A DNA stretch of 64,000 nucleotides, from the NCBI RefSeq assembly GCF_032773895.1, contig NZ_CP120416.1, positions 370,001 through 434,000 of the forward strand. The letters are read 5' to 3'. The DNA comes from Teredinibacter sp. KSP-S5-2. GTDB lineage: Bacteria > Pseudomonadota > Gammaproteobacteria > Pseudomonadales > Cellvibrionaceae. The notes beneath the pieces are model-generated. The model was not told the DNA's origin and did no database searches. It worked only from the letters and a program-made list of their open reading frames with translations. Numbering within the stretch: the stretch's first letter is position 1; the number at the start of each line of letters is the position of its first letter. The translations under genes were made by a program, and so were the position numbers. Shown piece after piece: positions 57,290 to 64,000 of the stretch.

Positions 57290-57784
57290 TTATTTTTTGA
57301 TTAAATGTTTTTCCATAATGTAATCGTCCATATAGAAGCCTTCTCCAATATCTTCTTTAATGCTTGCTTTAATGGAGAAGCCCTGTCGCTTGTACCATTC
57401 GATGGAGTCGTTATTCTGTTTGTTCACCGTTAGCCAAATGATCCCAGAGTTACATTTTGATTCTGCAAAATCGAGCATCGCTTTACCAATGCCTTGTCCT
57501 CGTGAAGCGCTGGTTGTGTAGATCTTGCTGATCATTGTTTTGCTTTCGTTATTGACCAACGCTATGTAGCCAACATAATCTGTTTCAAGCTGTGCCAGAT
57601 AATAGTCGTATCCATTTGATATCTGGTTGCGAATAGCTGAAGCGTTCTGAAACTTGGCTAGCATATATTCAACTTGCGGGAGCCCAATAATTCGAGTGAA
57701 GTGCTCAGTCCATATTTCCTTGGCTAGCTTGGCTACGTGATCAATGTCGGAAGTATCTTCTACGCGGATTAATTGTACTGACAT
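57290..57784 (-). CDS. GNAT family N-acetyltransferase
   Basis: 164 aa. The acetyl-CoA binding loop is SRGQGIGKAMLDFA (about residues 95-108), with YIALVNNESKTMISKIYT as the preceding strand. C-terminal WYKRQGF is typical. Substrate unknown. Confidence 0.9.
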   Translation of the reverse strand: MSVQLIRVEDTSDIDHVAKLAKEIWTEHFTRIIGLPQVEYMLAKFQNASAIRNQISNGYDYYLAQLETDYVGYIALVNNESKTMISKIYTTSASRGQGIGKAMLDFAESKCNSGIIWLTVNKQNNDSIEWYKRQGFSIKASIKEDIGEGFYMDDYIMEKHLIKK

Positions 57785-57952
57785 TAGATGTGCCTTTTGC
57801 TTCCGGTTTTTCTGTGGTCAATCTTAACCTATGCAAAAATGTTTCGTGTTTGCTTGGGGTGAGTATATTTATTTGTTTACCCCTGGTCATATTTAGGGAC
57901 GATTACAATACAGTAAAGCTCCGTTGGGGAATGTGTCTCTACCAGTTAGTTT

Positions 57953-58342
57953 CTAGCAATCGCACGACACGTTACCCTTTTTGGTGTCATTTTCCCCCTC
58001 TGTAGAGTAGCCGTCTCGTTTCCACCAATCCAGTCCGCCGAGTAGTTCTTTCACCTTAAAGCCAAGTTTTGACATGTTGAGTGCTCCTTTTGTGGATGCG
58101 TTGCATCCTATTCCGTCGCAATACGTAACATAGAGCTTTGCTTTGTCCAAGTTCTGTGTTGTTTCTTCGTTCATGGTTCTGTGAGGAACATTGATGGCGC
58201 CGGGAATATGTTCTTGGGCAAAGGCTTCAGGTGATCTTGTGTCTATCACGAGAATATCGCCATCAGATCCGAGTGTTTCCGATAAATCCCAGGAATCAAT
58301 TTCGTAGTTGAGTTTTGCTTGGTAGAAATCAATTTGATTCAT
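57953..58342 (-). CDS. Rhodanese-like sulfurtransferase domain protein
   Basis: 129 aa, a single rhodanese domain: VIDTRSPEAFAQEHIPGAINVPHRTM, active-site loop YCDGIGCNASTKGA, and LGFKVKELLGGLDWW. The likely catalytic cysteine is the one in YCDG. It ends with an unusual CDC tail. Possible persulfide carrier; divergent from the GFA gene. Confidence 0.9.
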   Translation of the reverse strand: MNQIDFYQAKLNYEIDSWDLSETLGSDGDILVIDTRSPEAFAQEHIPGAINVPHRTMNEETTQNLDKAKLYVTYCDGIGCNASTKGALNMSKLGFKVKELLGGLDWWKRDGYSTEGENDTKKGNVSCDC

Positions 58343-58564
58343 AGTTCATCTCCAATAACTGAGTTGGATGTTATCATCTTTTTAAGTGATCTTTAAAAAA
58401 TGTAAAGCCACCTAAAAAGGGTTTTAGGCGGGTAACGTGCTAATGTATGTTTTTGATATACTATTGTTTTTTGAGTTCAGTTGTTGAAAACGAAAAGCGT
58501 ATAATCGGCGCATATATAAAGTTAGTCGGAAAACGTGTTCCGTCATTAACAAGTATGAGGATCT

Positions 58565-58969
58565 ATGAAAACTAACGGTTCCTGTCTCTGCGGTAAAGTT
58601 CGTTTTGTTGTTGAAGGTGATTTTGAGCATTTCTTTCTGTGTCACTGTCAACGCTGTCGTAAAGATACCGGATCCGCTCATGCGGCCAACCTGTTTTCCA
58701 CTTCAGCAATGCTAACGTGGTTGTCCGGTGAGGATGAGGTCAATACTTACCAGGTTCCTGGCTCACGCCATGTAAAAAGCTTCTGTTCTCACTGTGGTTC
58801 TGCTGTTCCGAATGTGCAAATGGAAGGACGCCTAACTGTGGTGCCTGCAGGTAGTTTGGATGATGATGTCTCAATTCGGCCTGATGCACATATCTGTGTG
58901 GCTAGTAAGGCTAATTGGGATGAGGAGTTGGATTTAATTCCCAAGCTAGAGGGAATGCCAGGAAATTAA
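58565..58969 (+). CDS. GFA family zinc protein 2
   Basis: 134 aa. Zinc motifs CLCG (7-10), CHCQRC and CSHCGS. The fold matches GFA/CENP-V proteins. It is only distantly similar to the GFA protein at 56204-56611. TGAGGATCT precedes the ATG. It ends at a strong bidirectional terminator. Confidence 0.88.
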   Translation: MKTNGSCLCGKVRFVVEGDFEHFFLCHCQRCRKDTGSAHAANLFSTSAMLTWLSGEDEVNTYQVPGSRHVKSFCSHCGSAVPNVQMEGRLTVVPAGSLDDDVSIRPDAHICVASKANWDEELDLIPKLEGMPGN

Positions 58970-58974
58970 ATGAA

Positions 58975-59018
58975 CTAATGCCAGATAATAAATATGGAAG
59001 TTTATCATCTGGCATTAG
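58975..59018. terminator. Bidirectional terminator after GFA2
   Basis: CTAATGCCAGATAATAAA pairs with TTTATCATCTGGCATTAG with one mismatch, flanked by TTTAGC. It separates two convergent genes. Confidence 0.85.
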
Positions 59019-59027
59019 TGTTTAGCA

Positions 59028-60197
59028 TTATTTTGTTATTACTTTGAGGGAATAGGGTTTTTTACAGCTTATTGGCATGGTTTCATTTCCCGCTCCGTGG
59101 GTTGTATAGCTGTACCAACTATTTGTTACCCGTATAGACCATTTTCCGGATGCTTTTTCTCCGTTGGGCATTTGGTAGTGTAGGTTTGAAGATAGATAAT
59201 CGCCATTTGATTGCATAATCTGTTGTGATGTATTGTCAAAGAGAACTAAAGTGACGCCATCACTTTTATCGAGTTGAGTAAGAGCAAGCAAGCTTATTGT
59301 TGCCGCTTCGTTAGGGTAAAACGAGTAGTAGTCGTCCATGCCAATTGCGTTGCCATTCTTATCTATATTGCATAAGTAAGATGTATCATGTGTGCCTACC
59401 CCGTCTGAAATGACAATGTTTTTCGCAGTATTAAACGAATCATCATCTTCGTTCGTGTCGTTGATTTGTATTCTGGATACTCGGATTTTGTAATCTATGG
59501 ATACATTTTCAGAGGTTGACCCGCTCCAATAGGCTTTTAGATATATATCAGTATCTGGTGCGACTGTTTCCCATAGCGTGAATTTGTTTTTATCTGTATA
59601 ACTTTCAATATAACTGCTTTCCTTTTTGTGTTTGTCGTATCGATATATGTCGACAGATAGAGTGACGCCTTCTGTGGGGTGAACTGTCGGGACTACATGG
59701 AACTCTATTCCATATCCCCATGGGCCTGATAGGCCGCTTTTTACTTTATAGTAGTCTTCGTCATCAGAAATCGTGCCGATTATGAGATTCGATAATCCAG
59801 CGTCATTTGCGGTTTCAAAAGAGTTGTTGTTTTCGTGTTCTGTGTAAGCATTGGTCGGGATGTTGAAGTTGAAAGGGCTCGTTGCTATTCCTCCTTTAGA
59901 TAGAAAGCTGGTGGAGAATGTTTGAACATGAATTGGGCCAGTGGTTGCGCCTTCAGGAACCGTTGCCAGGATCGTATTTCCCTTTTTACTAAAGCTGGCA
60001 GGCGTGCCATTGAAGTCGACTTTTTGGGGATTACTTCCTTCCGTTAATCTGTCGCCTGAAATACTTATTTTCTCTCCAGGCAGTCCGATACTGGGTTCCA
60101 CATTGGTAATTACTGGAGTGCATCCGAAAAGACATATTTGAAATATTAATATCACGATAGTGTGCATGTGATTTTGAAAAGTGAAATTGTTTTTCAT
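59028..60197 (-). CDS. Lipoprotein with IPT/TIG and PPC-like domains
   Basis: 389 aa. Lipobox LFGC, lipid-bearing C26. Residues about 27-110 form an IPT/TIG domain (ITNVEPSIGLPGEKISISGDRL; GPIHVQTFSTSF). Two bacterial pre-peptidase C-terminal (PPC) type beta domains follow: EHENNNSFETANDAG...SDDEDYYKV and DTNEDDDSFNTAKNIV...DDYYSFYPNE. No catalytic domain. A cell-surface or periplasmic binding protein is likely. It differs in style from its small enzyme neighbours. Confidence 0.8.
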   Translation of the reverse strand: MKNNFTFQNHMHTIVILIFQICLFGCTPVITNVEPSIGLPGEKISISGDRLTEGSNPQKVDFNGTPASFSKKGNTILATVPEGATTGPIHVQTFSTSFLSKGGIATSPFNFNIPTNAYTEHENNNSFETANDAGLSNLIIGTISDDEDYYKVKSGLSGPWGYGIEFHVVPTVHPTEGVTLSVDIYRYDKHKKESSYIESYTDKNKFTLWETVAPDTDIYLKAYWSGSTSENVSIDYKIRVSRIQINDTNEDDDSFNTAKNIVISDGVGTHDTSYLCNIDKNGNAIGMDDYYSFYPNEAATISLLALTQLDKSDGVTLVLFDNTSQQIMQSNGDYLSSNLHYQMPNGEKASGKWSIRVTNSWYSYTTHGAGNETMPISCKKPYSLKVITK

Positions 60198-60470
60198 CCC
60201 AATGCTCCGTTGCTGATGTTTTAATCTTTATTATCTGGGTTATGTCGTCTGATGTGACAAATTCCGTTCCTTTCGTCGGGCTGGTATCACTCTTTCTTAT
60301 AGGTGTGTTTGAATAATGTAGTATAAAAATAAGGGGGATTCCGTTGGATGTCGGATAAAGCCTCTGAATTTTATTGCTGATAGATACATTGTTTTTGAAT
60401 TTAGATATAAGGTTTATCGATAGTATCGATCAAGATGGGTTAAACAGTGTTCTGAACAAGGAGAGGAAAC
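60198..60470. other. AT-rich intergenic region, no gene seen
   Basis: A 273-bp divergent gap between the TIG lipoprotein and the DUF4329 gene. It is AT-rich and has short AT tracts, but I see no reading frame, RNA gene or strong inverted repeat. It probably holds promoters for both genes. Confidence 0.6.
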
Positions 60471-61013
60471 ATGGCGACATCAGCTTTTAAATTTTCCACT
60501 TTTAGTGATGCCATATACTATGGAGCAAACCATTGTTTAGGGTACACAAATCTGCATCCAAAACACTGGGAGTATTGTGTTTTTATATACAGAAATGATG
60601 CATCTTGGAATCATACTCATCCAGTAGATACCGTCCATGACTCAAACGGCTTTGTAAAATTGGGGCATATGAAAGCGCCAAATGGTCTAAAAGCTATAGT
60701 ACACAGTCATCCAGACTGGATCACTGCTCCGGGAATGTTTTCTGCTGAGGATATAAGTGCCTCTACTATACATAGCGTTCCGGTCTTCTTAATTACACAC
60801 TGGAGATTGATTAGAGGGTATGACCCTATTTTGAATCGATATACTGAATTGGCAGGTAGGTGCTGGCGAATAACCAAGCGAAAGGATAAGTTTCCTTCTA
60901 TTTCGGACCCCGACAACCATCCCCAGAAATGGCAGGCATCACTTCCTCCTTATGGTTATGATAATTCTCCATTCTCTGTCTATAAGCCATTTTCTTGTGT
61001 GGCAGTAAAATAG
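60471..61013 (+). CDS. Stand-alone DUF4329/JAMM-like protein
   Basis: 180 aa, no signal peptide. AAGGAGAGGAAAC precedes the ATG. Residues 5-120 resemble DUF4329: an FSTFSDAIYYGANH start, EYCVFIYRN with E34, HSHP with H78 and H80, then FSAEDI with S91 and D94, and VFLITHWRLIRGYDP. E-HxH-S-D is the JAMM metalloprotease pattern, with 10 rather than 7 residues between the second H and S. DUF4329 usually forms the C-terminal end of Rhs or other polymorphic toxins; here it is on its own with no obvious immunity gene. Function uncertain. Confidence 0.65.
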   Translation: MATSAFKFSTFSDAIYYGANHCLGYTNLHPKHWEYCVFIYRNDASWNHTHPVDTVHDSNGFVKLGHMKAPNGLKAIVHSHPDWITAPGMFSAEDISASTIHSVPVFLITHWRLIRGYDPILNRYTELAGRCWRITKRKDKFPSISDPDNHPQKWQASLPPYGYDNSPFSVYKPFSCVAVK

Positions 61014-61031
61014 GATACAATACCTGTCGCT

Positions 61032-63527
61032 CTATGATTGTGTGTTGATGGTATTTACTTGATAAGTATTTATTTGATGTATTAGCGATAATATTTCTTC
61101 TCCTGGTACAGGGCGGCCATATAAAAAACCCTGTGCCACATCGCATCCCAGTTTTTTGAGAAATTCATACTGTTGTTGATTTTCAACACCTTCGGCGATA
61201 ACTTCAAGTCCAAGTTTGTGCGCCAATATTATGCTCGCTTCCACGATTGCTGCGTCGCTTGCATTATCTGTTACATCAAATATGAAGCTTTGGTCGATTT
61301 TAAGGGTGGTAACGGAGAAGCGTTTTAAATATGCCAATGACGAATAGCCAGTGCCAAAATCATCAATCGCTGTGCGTACTCCATATTTGTTTAGCGATAC
61401 CATAACCTGCGAAGCCCGAACAGGGTCCTGCATTACGATATTTTCTGTTATTTCCAGTTCCAGTTTGGATTTTGGAATTTCGTAAAGTGTGATCAGGCGT
61501 TTTATCTTATCCTGAAACATCGGGTCTTGTAGTTGAACAGCGGAAACATTGGCACTTATGCGCAGGTCTTCGAGTCCTGCTTCTTTGCACGCGTTATACT
61601 GTCTGCATGTTTGCTCGACTACCCACTCCCCGACCTGGATAATCAGCCTTGATGATTCTAACAAGGGAATAAATTCACCGGGAGATACCGTTCCCCTCGT
61701 CTTGCTATGCCAGCGTAGTAAGGCTTCCAGCCCTATTACTTTACCAGTGGCAATGTCGATTTGTGGTTGGTAATACAAACTAAACTCGTGGTTGGCAATT
61801 GCATAACGCAGTTCGGTATCGATTTTCAATAATTCTTGACCACGGAGGTTCATTTGCGGTGAGTAAAACTGGTATTGGCTGGAGCCAAGGGATTTTGCTC
61901 GATACATAGCGACATTGGCATGTCGTAGAAGATCGGTTGCGTTATCGCCGTCTTTTGGAAATACTGAGACACCGATACTAAAGCTGATAAATACTTCCTG
62001 TTCTTCAATTTTTATGGGGATCTTGAATATATGCGTCAAAGTGCTGAGTTTTGATATCGTATCCTCTTGCTTCTTAATGTCGTCGATAAGAATAACAAAC
62101 TCATCACTGCCTAAACGGGCAACAACTTCCGTGTGTTTTATGTAGTTTTCCAAACGGGAGGCAACTTTTTTCAATAGTTGGTCACCCGCGATATGTCCCA
62201 GGTTGTCGTTTATTCTTTTAAATTTGTCAATATCTATTAAAAACAGGGCAATTTCTTTGTTTTGTGCGCGGGCATTTTCAATTGAAGATTGCAGGCGGCT
62301 GATCAGATAATTTCGATTGTGTAAGCCGGTGAGGGCATCATGGGTGGCTTGGTGGCGCAGCTCTGCCTCAAAACCTTTACGTTCGGTGATATCTCTGGCA
62401 ACAAGTGAAAAATAATCAGAGCTTGAATGTTGGTTGATATGACTAACTACCACCAGTGATACGGGAATTTCCGATGCTGTTGTCGCCGATGGTTGAAGGC
62501 TTATCTCACCACTCCAGTGCCGTTGTTTTTTTGATATTGGAAAGATGCGCGATCGTAATCGTTCGCAAATATCTGGAGAGAGAATTTGCCATAAGGTCAA
62601 GGCACTGAGGTTTTGATTTCCGTCTATATCGAGAGCTTCAATACATGCCTTGTTAATATAAAGAATCGTGCCGTCTTCCTCCACTATCATGACAATGTCA
62701 GAAGTGGAGTCGAGAACATTGTGCATTCTTTCTCTTGCTTTTTCTGATTCAATACGCGCAGTGATGTCCCGTCCGGTGGATACGAAATGAGATATATTTC
62801 CGTCCTCATCATAAAGAGGCGTAATGACTTTCTCTTCATGGAATTCTGTACCGTCTTTACGGCGGTTTATCAATGTGCCGGAAAATGGGTTTCCTTCAAG
62901 TATCGATTTCCAGAGTGAGTTATAGGTTTCTTGGTTGTGGTGTCGGGAACGAAGAAAACTGGGTGTTTTTCCTAAAATCTCAGCCTGTTTGTAACCAGAG
63001 AGTTGTTCAAAAGCTGGGTTGGCATATTCAATCTGGCCATTTGCATCCGTGATAAATACGCTGTCCGTACTCTGTGTGATTGCAAGCGATAATTTGCGTA
63101 ATCTCTCCTCATTTGTTCGTTGCTCCCTTCTGCGATGGGCATCTTCCAATTCCCGTTCAAGGGTTGGAATCAGCCGGGCAAAATCTGTTTTCATTACATA
63201 GTTTTGTGCACCAGCTTTAATGGCATTGACTGCGGCAGCTTCGCCAATGGTGCCTGAAACATAAATAAAGGGAATATCTTTGTCGATTGAGCGTACTATT
63301 TCCAGTGCACGAAGGCCATTCATTTGCGGCATGGAAAAATCAGAAAATACGACATCCCAATGCTGCCTTATAGCAGACAGGAGTTCGGATTCTGTATCGA
63401 CTCTACGGGAGAAAACACTCACACCGTAGCTTTCGAGGTGATCAACAAGCAATATGTAATCATCCTCGCTGTCTTCTACCACCAGCGCTTTTAGCTTGGG
63501 TATATCACTAAGACTGAAAGGGGTCAT
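61032..63527 (-). CDS. REC-PAS-PAS-GGDEF-EAL signalling protein
   Basis: 831 aa, cytoplasmic. I chose ATG 63527, whose ATGA overlaps the stop of the upstream response regulator, over an earlier in-frame start. The receiver domain (about 12-130) has D63 (FSDFSMPQ) as phosphoacceptor. Two PAS domains follow (about 150-400). The GGDEF domain (about 405-560) reads GSDEF, a changed signature, so cyclase activity is in doubt. The EAL domain (about 575-825) has intact EALLRW and DDFGTGYSSLAYL, so phosphodiesterase activity is expected. It controls c-di-GMP in response to the paired regulator. Confidence 0.93.
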   Translation of the reverse strand: MTPFSLSDIPKLKALVVEDSEDDYILLVDHLESYGVSVFSRRVDTESELLSAIRQHWDVVFSDFSMPQMNGLRALEIVRSIDKDIPFIYVSGTIGEAAAVNAIKAGAQNYVMKTDFARLIPTLERELEDAHRRREQRTNEERLRKLSLAITQSTDSVFITDANGQIEYANPAFEQLSGYKQAEILGKTPSFLRSRHHNQETYNSLWKSILEGNPFSGTLINRRKDGTEFHEEKVITPLYDEDGNISHFVSTGRDITARIESEKARERMHNVLDSTSDIVMIVEEDGTILYINKACIEALDIDGNQNLSALTLWQILSPDICERLRSRIFPISKKQRHWSGEISLQPSATTASEIPVSLVVVSHINQHSSSDYFSLVARDITERKGFEAELRHQATHDALTGLHNRNYLISRLQSSIENARAQNKEIALFLIDIDKFKRINDNLGHIAGDQLLKKVASRLENYIKHTEVVARLGSDEFVILIDDIKKQEDTISKLSTLTHIFKIPIKIEEQEVFISFSIGVSVFPKDGDNATDLLRHANVAMYRAKSLGSSQYQFYSPQMNLRGQELLKIDTELRYAIANHEFSLYYQPQIDIATGKVIGLEALLRWHSKTRGTVSPGEFIPLLESSRLIIQVGEWVVEQTCRQYNACKEAGLEDLRISANVSAVQLQDPMFQDKIKRLITLYEIPKSKLELEITENIVMQDPVRASQVMVSLNKYGVRTAIDDFGTGYSSLAYLKRFSVTTLKIDQSFIFDVTDNASDAAIVEASIILAHKLGLEVIAEGVENQQQYEFLKKLGCDVAQGFLYGRPVPGEEILSLIHQINTYQVNTINTQS

Positions 63528-63988
63528 ATTGTATCCGTCGCCTTTTGTTTCGGGACAGGTGGGGGTTGATTGAGCAATAGCCAATACAACCCCAGTTGAC
63601 CTGCGGCGCGTATGAACTCATCAAAGTCCACTGGTTTGCGCACGTAGCTGTTTGCACCGAGTTTGTACCCTTTAATTCGATCCTCTTCCTCGTTGGAGGA
63701 GGTTAATATTGCAATTGGTTGCATGCAGGTTCGTGGGTCCTCCCGAATTTGTCGCAGTACTTCCAGGCCGTCAATTTTTGGCAGTTTTAAATCCAACAAA
63801 ATAATCGCTGGCATATCTGTTACGTCTCTACCTTCGTACTGCCCTCTGCCAAACATATAGTCGAGTGCTTCAATACCGTTCCTGGCAACAACAACATCGT
63901 TACCAATATTATTTTGTTCCAGGGCGTCGATTGTCAGAAGTTCATCGTCGGGGTTATCCTCGACTAATAAAATCACTTTATGCTTCAT
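63524..63988 (-). CDS. Single-domain response regulator
   Basis: 154 aa from ATG 63988; I prefer it over ATG 63997 because AGGA lies 8 nt upstream, but the window ends there, so the alternative cannot be excluded. A receiver domain alone: VEDNPDDELL, phosphoacceptor D66 (LLDLKLPK), SSNEEED and RKPVDFDEF. This Rcp1-like type often pairs with a hybrid kinase or phytochrome encoded upstream, outside the window. It is translationally coupled to the GGDEF-EAL gene. Confidence 0.92.
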   Translation of the reverse strand: MKHKVILLVEDNPDDELLTIDALEQNNIGNDVVVARNGIEALDYMFGRGQYEGRDVTDMPAIILLDLKLPKIDGLEVLRQIREDPRTCMQPIAILTSSNEEEDRIKGYKLGANSYVRKPVDFDEFIRAAGQLGLYWLLLNQPPPVPKQKATDTI

Positions 63989-64000
63989 AGTACTCATCCT

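Noticed and set aside
55855-60197. Integron cassette array
   Set aside because: Genes are on both strands and no attC-like sites with the expected core were seen between them; no integrase in the window.

Overview
The window looks like chromosomal DNA of a free-living, probably marine-type gammaproteobacterium. It has moderate G+C (my estimate by eye), gammaproteobacterial rRNA and housekeeping genes, and a full MSHA pilus locus. The block mlaA - PilZ - RssB-like regulator - STAS resembles an order I recall from Pseudomonas. I cannot name the genus. No IS element, CRISPR array, integron or complete prophage was seen.

Layout. 1-3.58 kb: the end of an rRNA operon (spacer, 23S, 5S, terminator). 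3.76-12.7 kb: dnaE, accA, a decayed membrane-protein gene and hrpA. 12.8-20.5 kb: mlaA and a PilZ gene, then a one-directional signalling block. That block holds a RssB-like response regulator/PP2C phosphatase, a STAS protein, a GH108 endolysin, a holin of the gene-transfer-agent type, an FHA protein, a CHASE2 Ser/Thr kinase and a second FHA protein. 20.6-24.1 kb: a structured repeat, rnb, a periplasmic peroxiredoxin and trmL. 24.3-40.05 kb: the MSHA type IV pilus locus, then a second repeat copy and divergently placed exeA-exeB. 43.1-54.6 kb: mostly housekeeping or small conserved genes (gcvR-like, yheU-like, tusA, epmC, xni-like, pdxB, NAD-kinase-like, methyltransferase, alaA, msrB, tag-like). 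55.5-55.7 kb: tRNA-Glu and tRNA-Gly with a clear promoter and terminator. 55.8-61.0 kb: an AT-richer accessory stretch of small unrelated genes, including a DUF4329/JAMM-like protein. 61.0-64 kb: a two-gene response-regulator/GGDEF-EAL operon.

How the parts connect. Cyclic-di-GMP recurs: a PilZ receptor, MshE with MshEN motifs, and a REC-PAS-GGDEF-EAL protein, which fits control of pilus-based attachment. The most interesting unit is at 14.3-20.5 kb. There a two-gene phage/GTA-type lysis cassette sits inside a phosphorylation circuit of phosphatase, STAS protein, membrane kinase and two FHA readers. I infer signal-controlled cell-wall opening or release. No capsid or tail genes are present, so the cargo, if any, is unknown. 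A family of three structured repeats with changing stems but conserved architecture is the second main observation.
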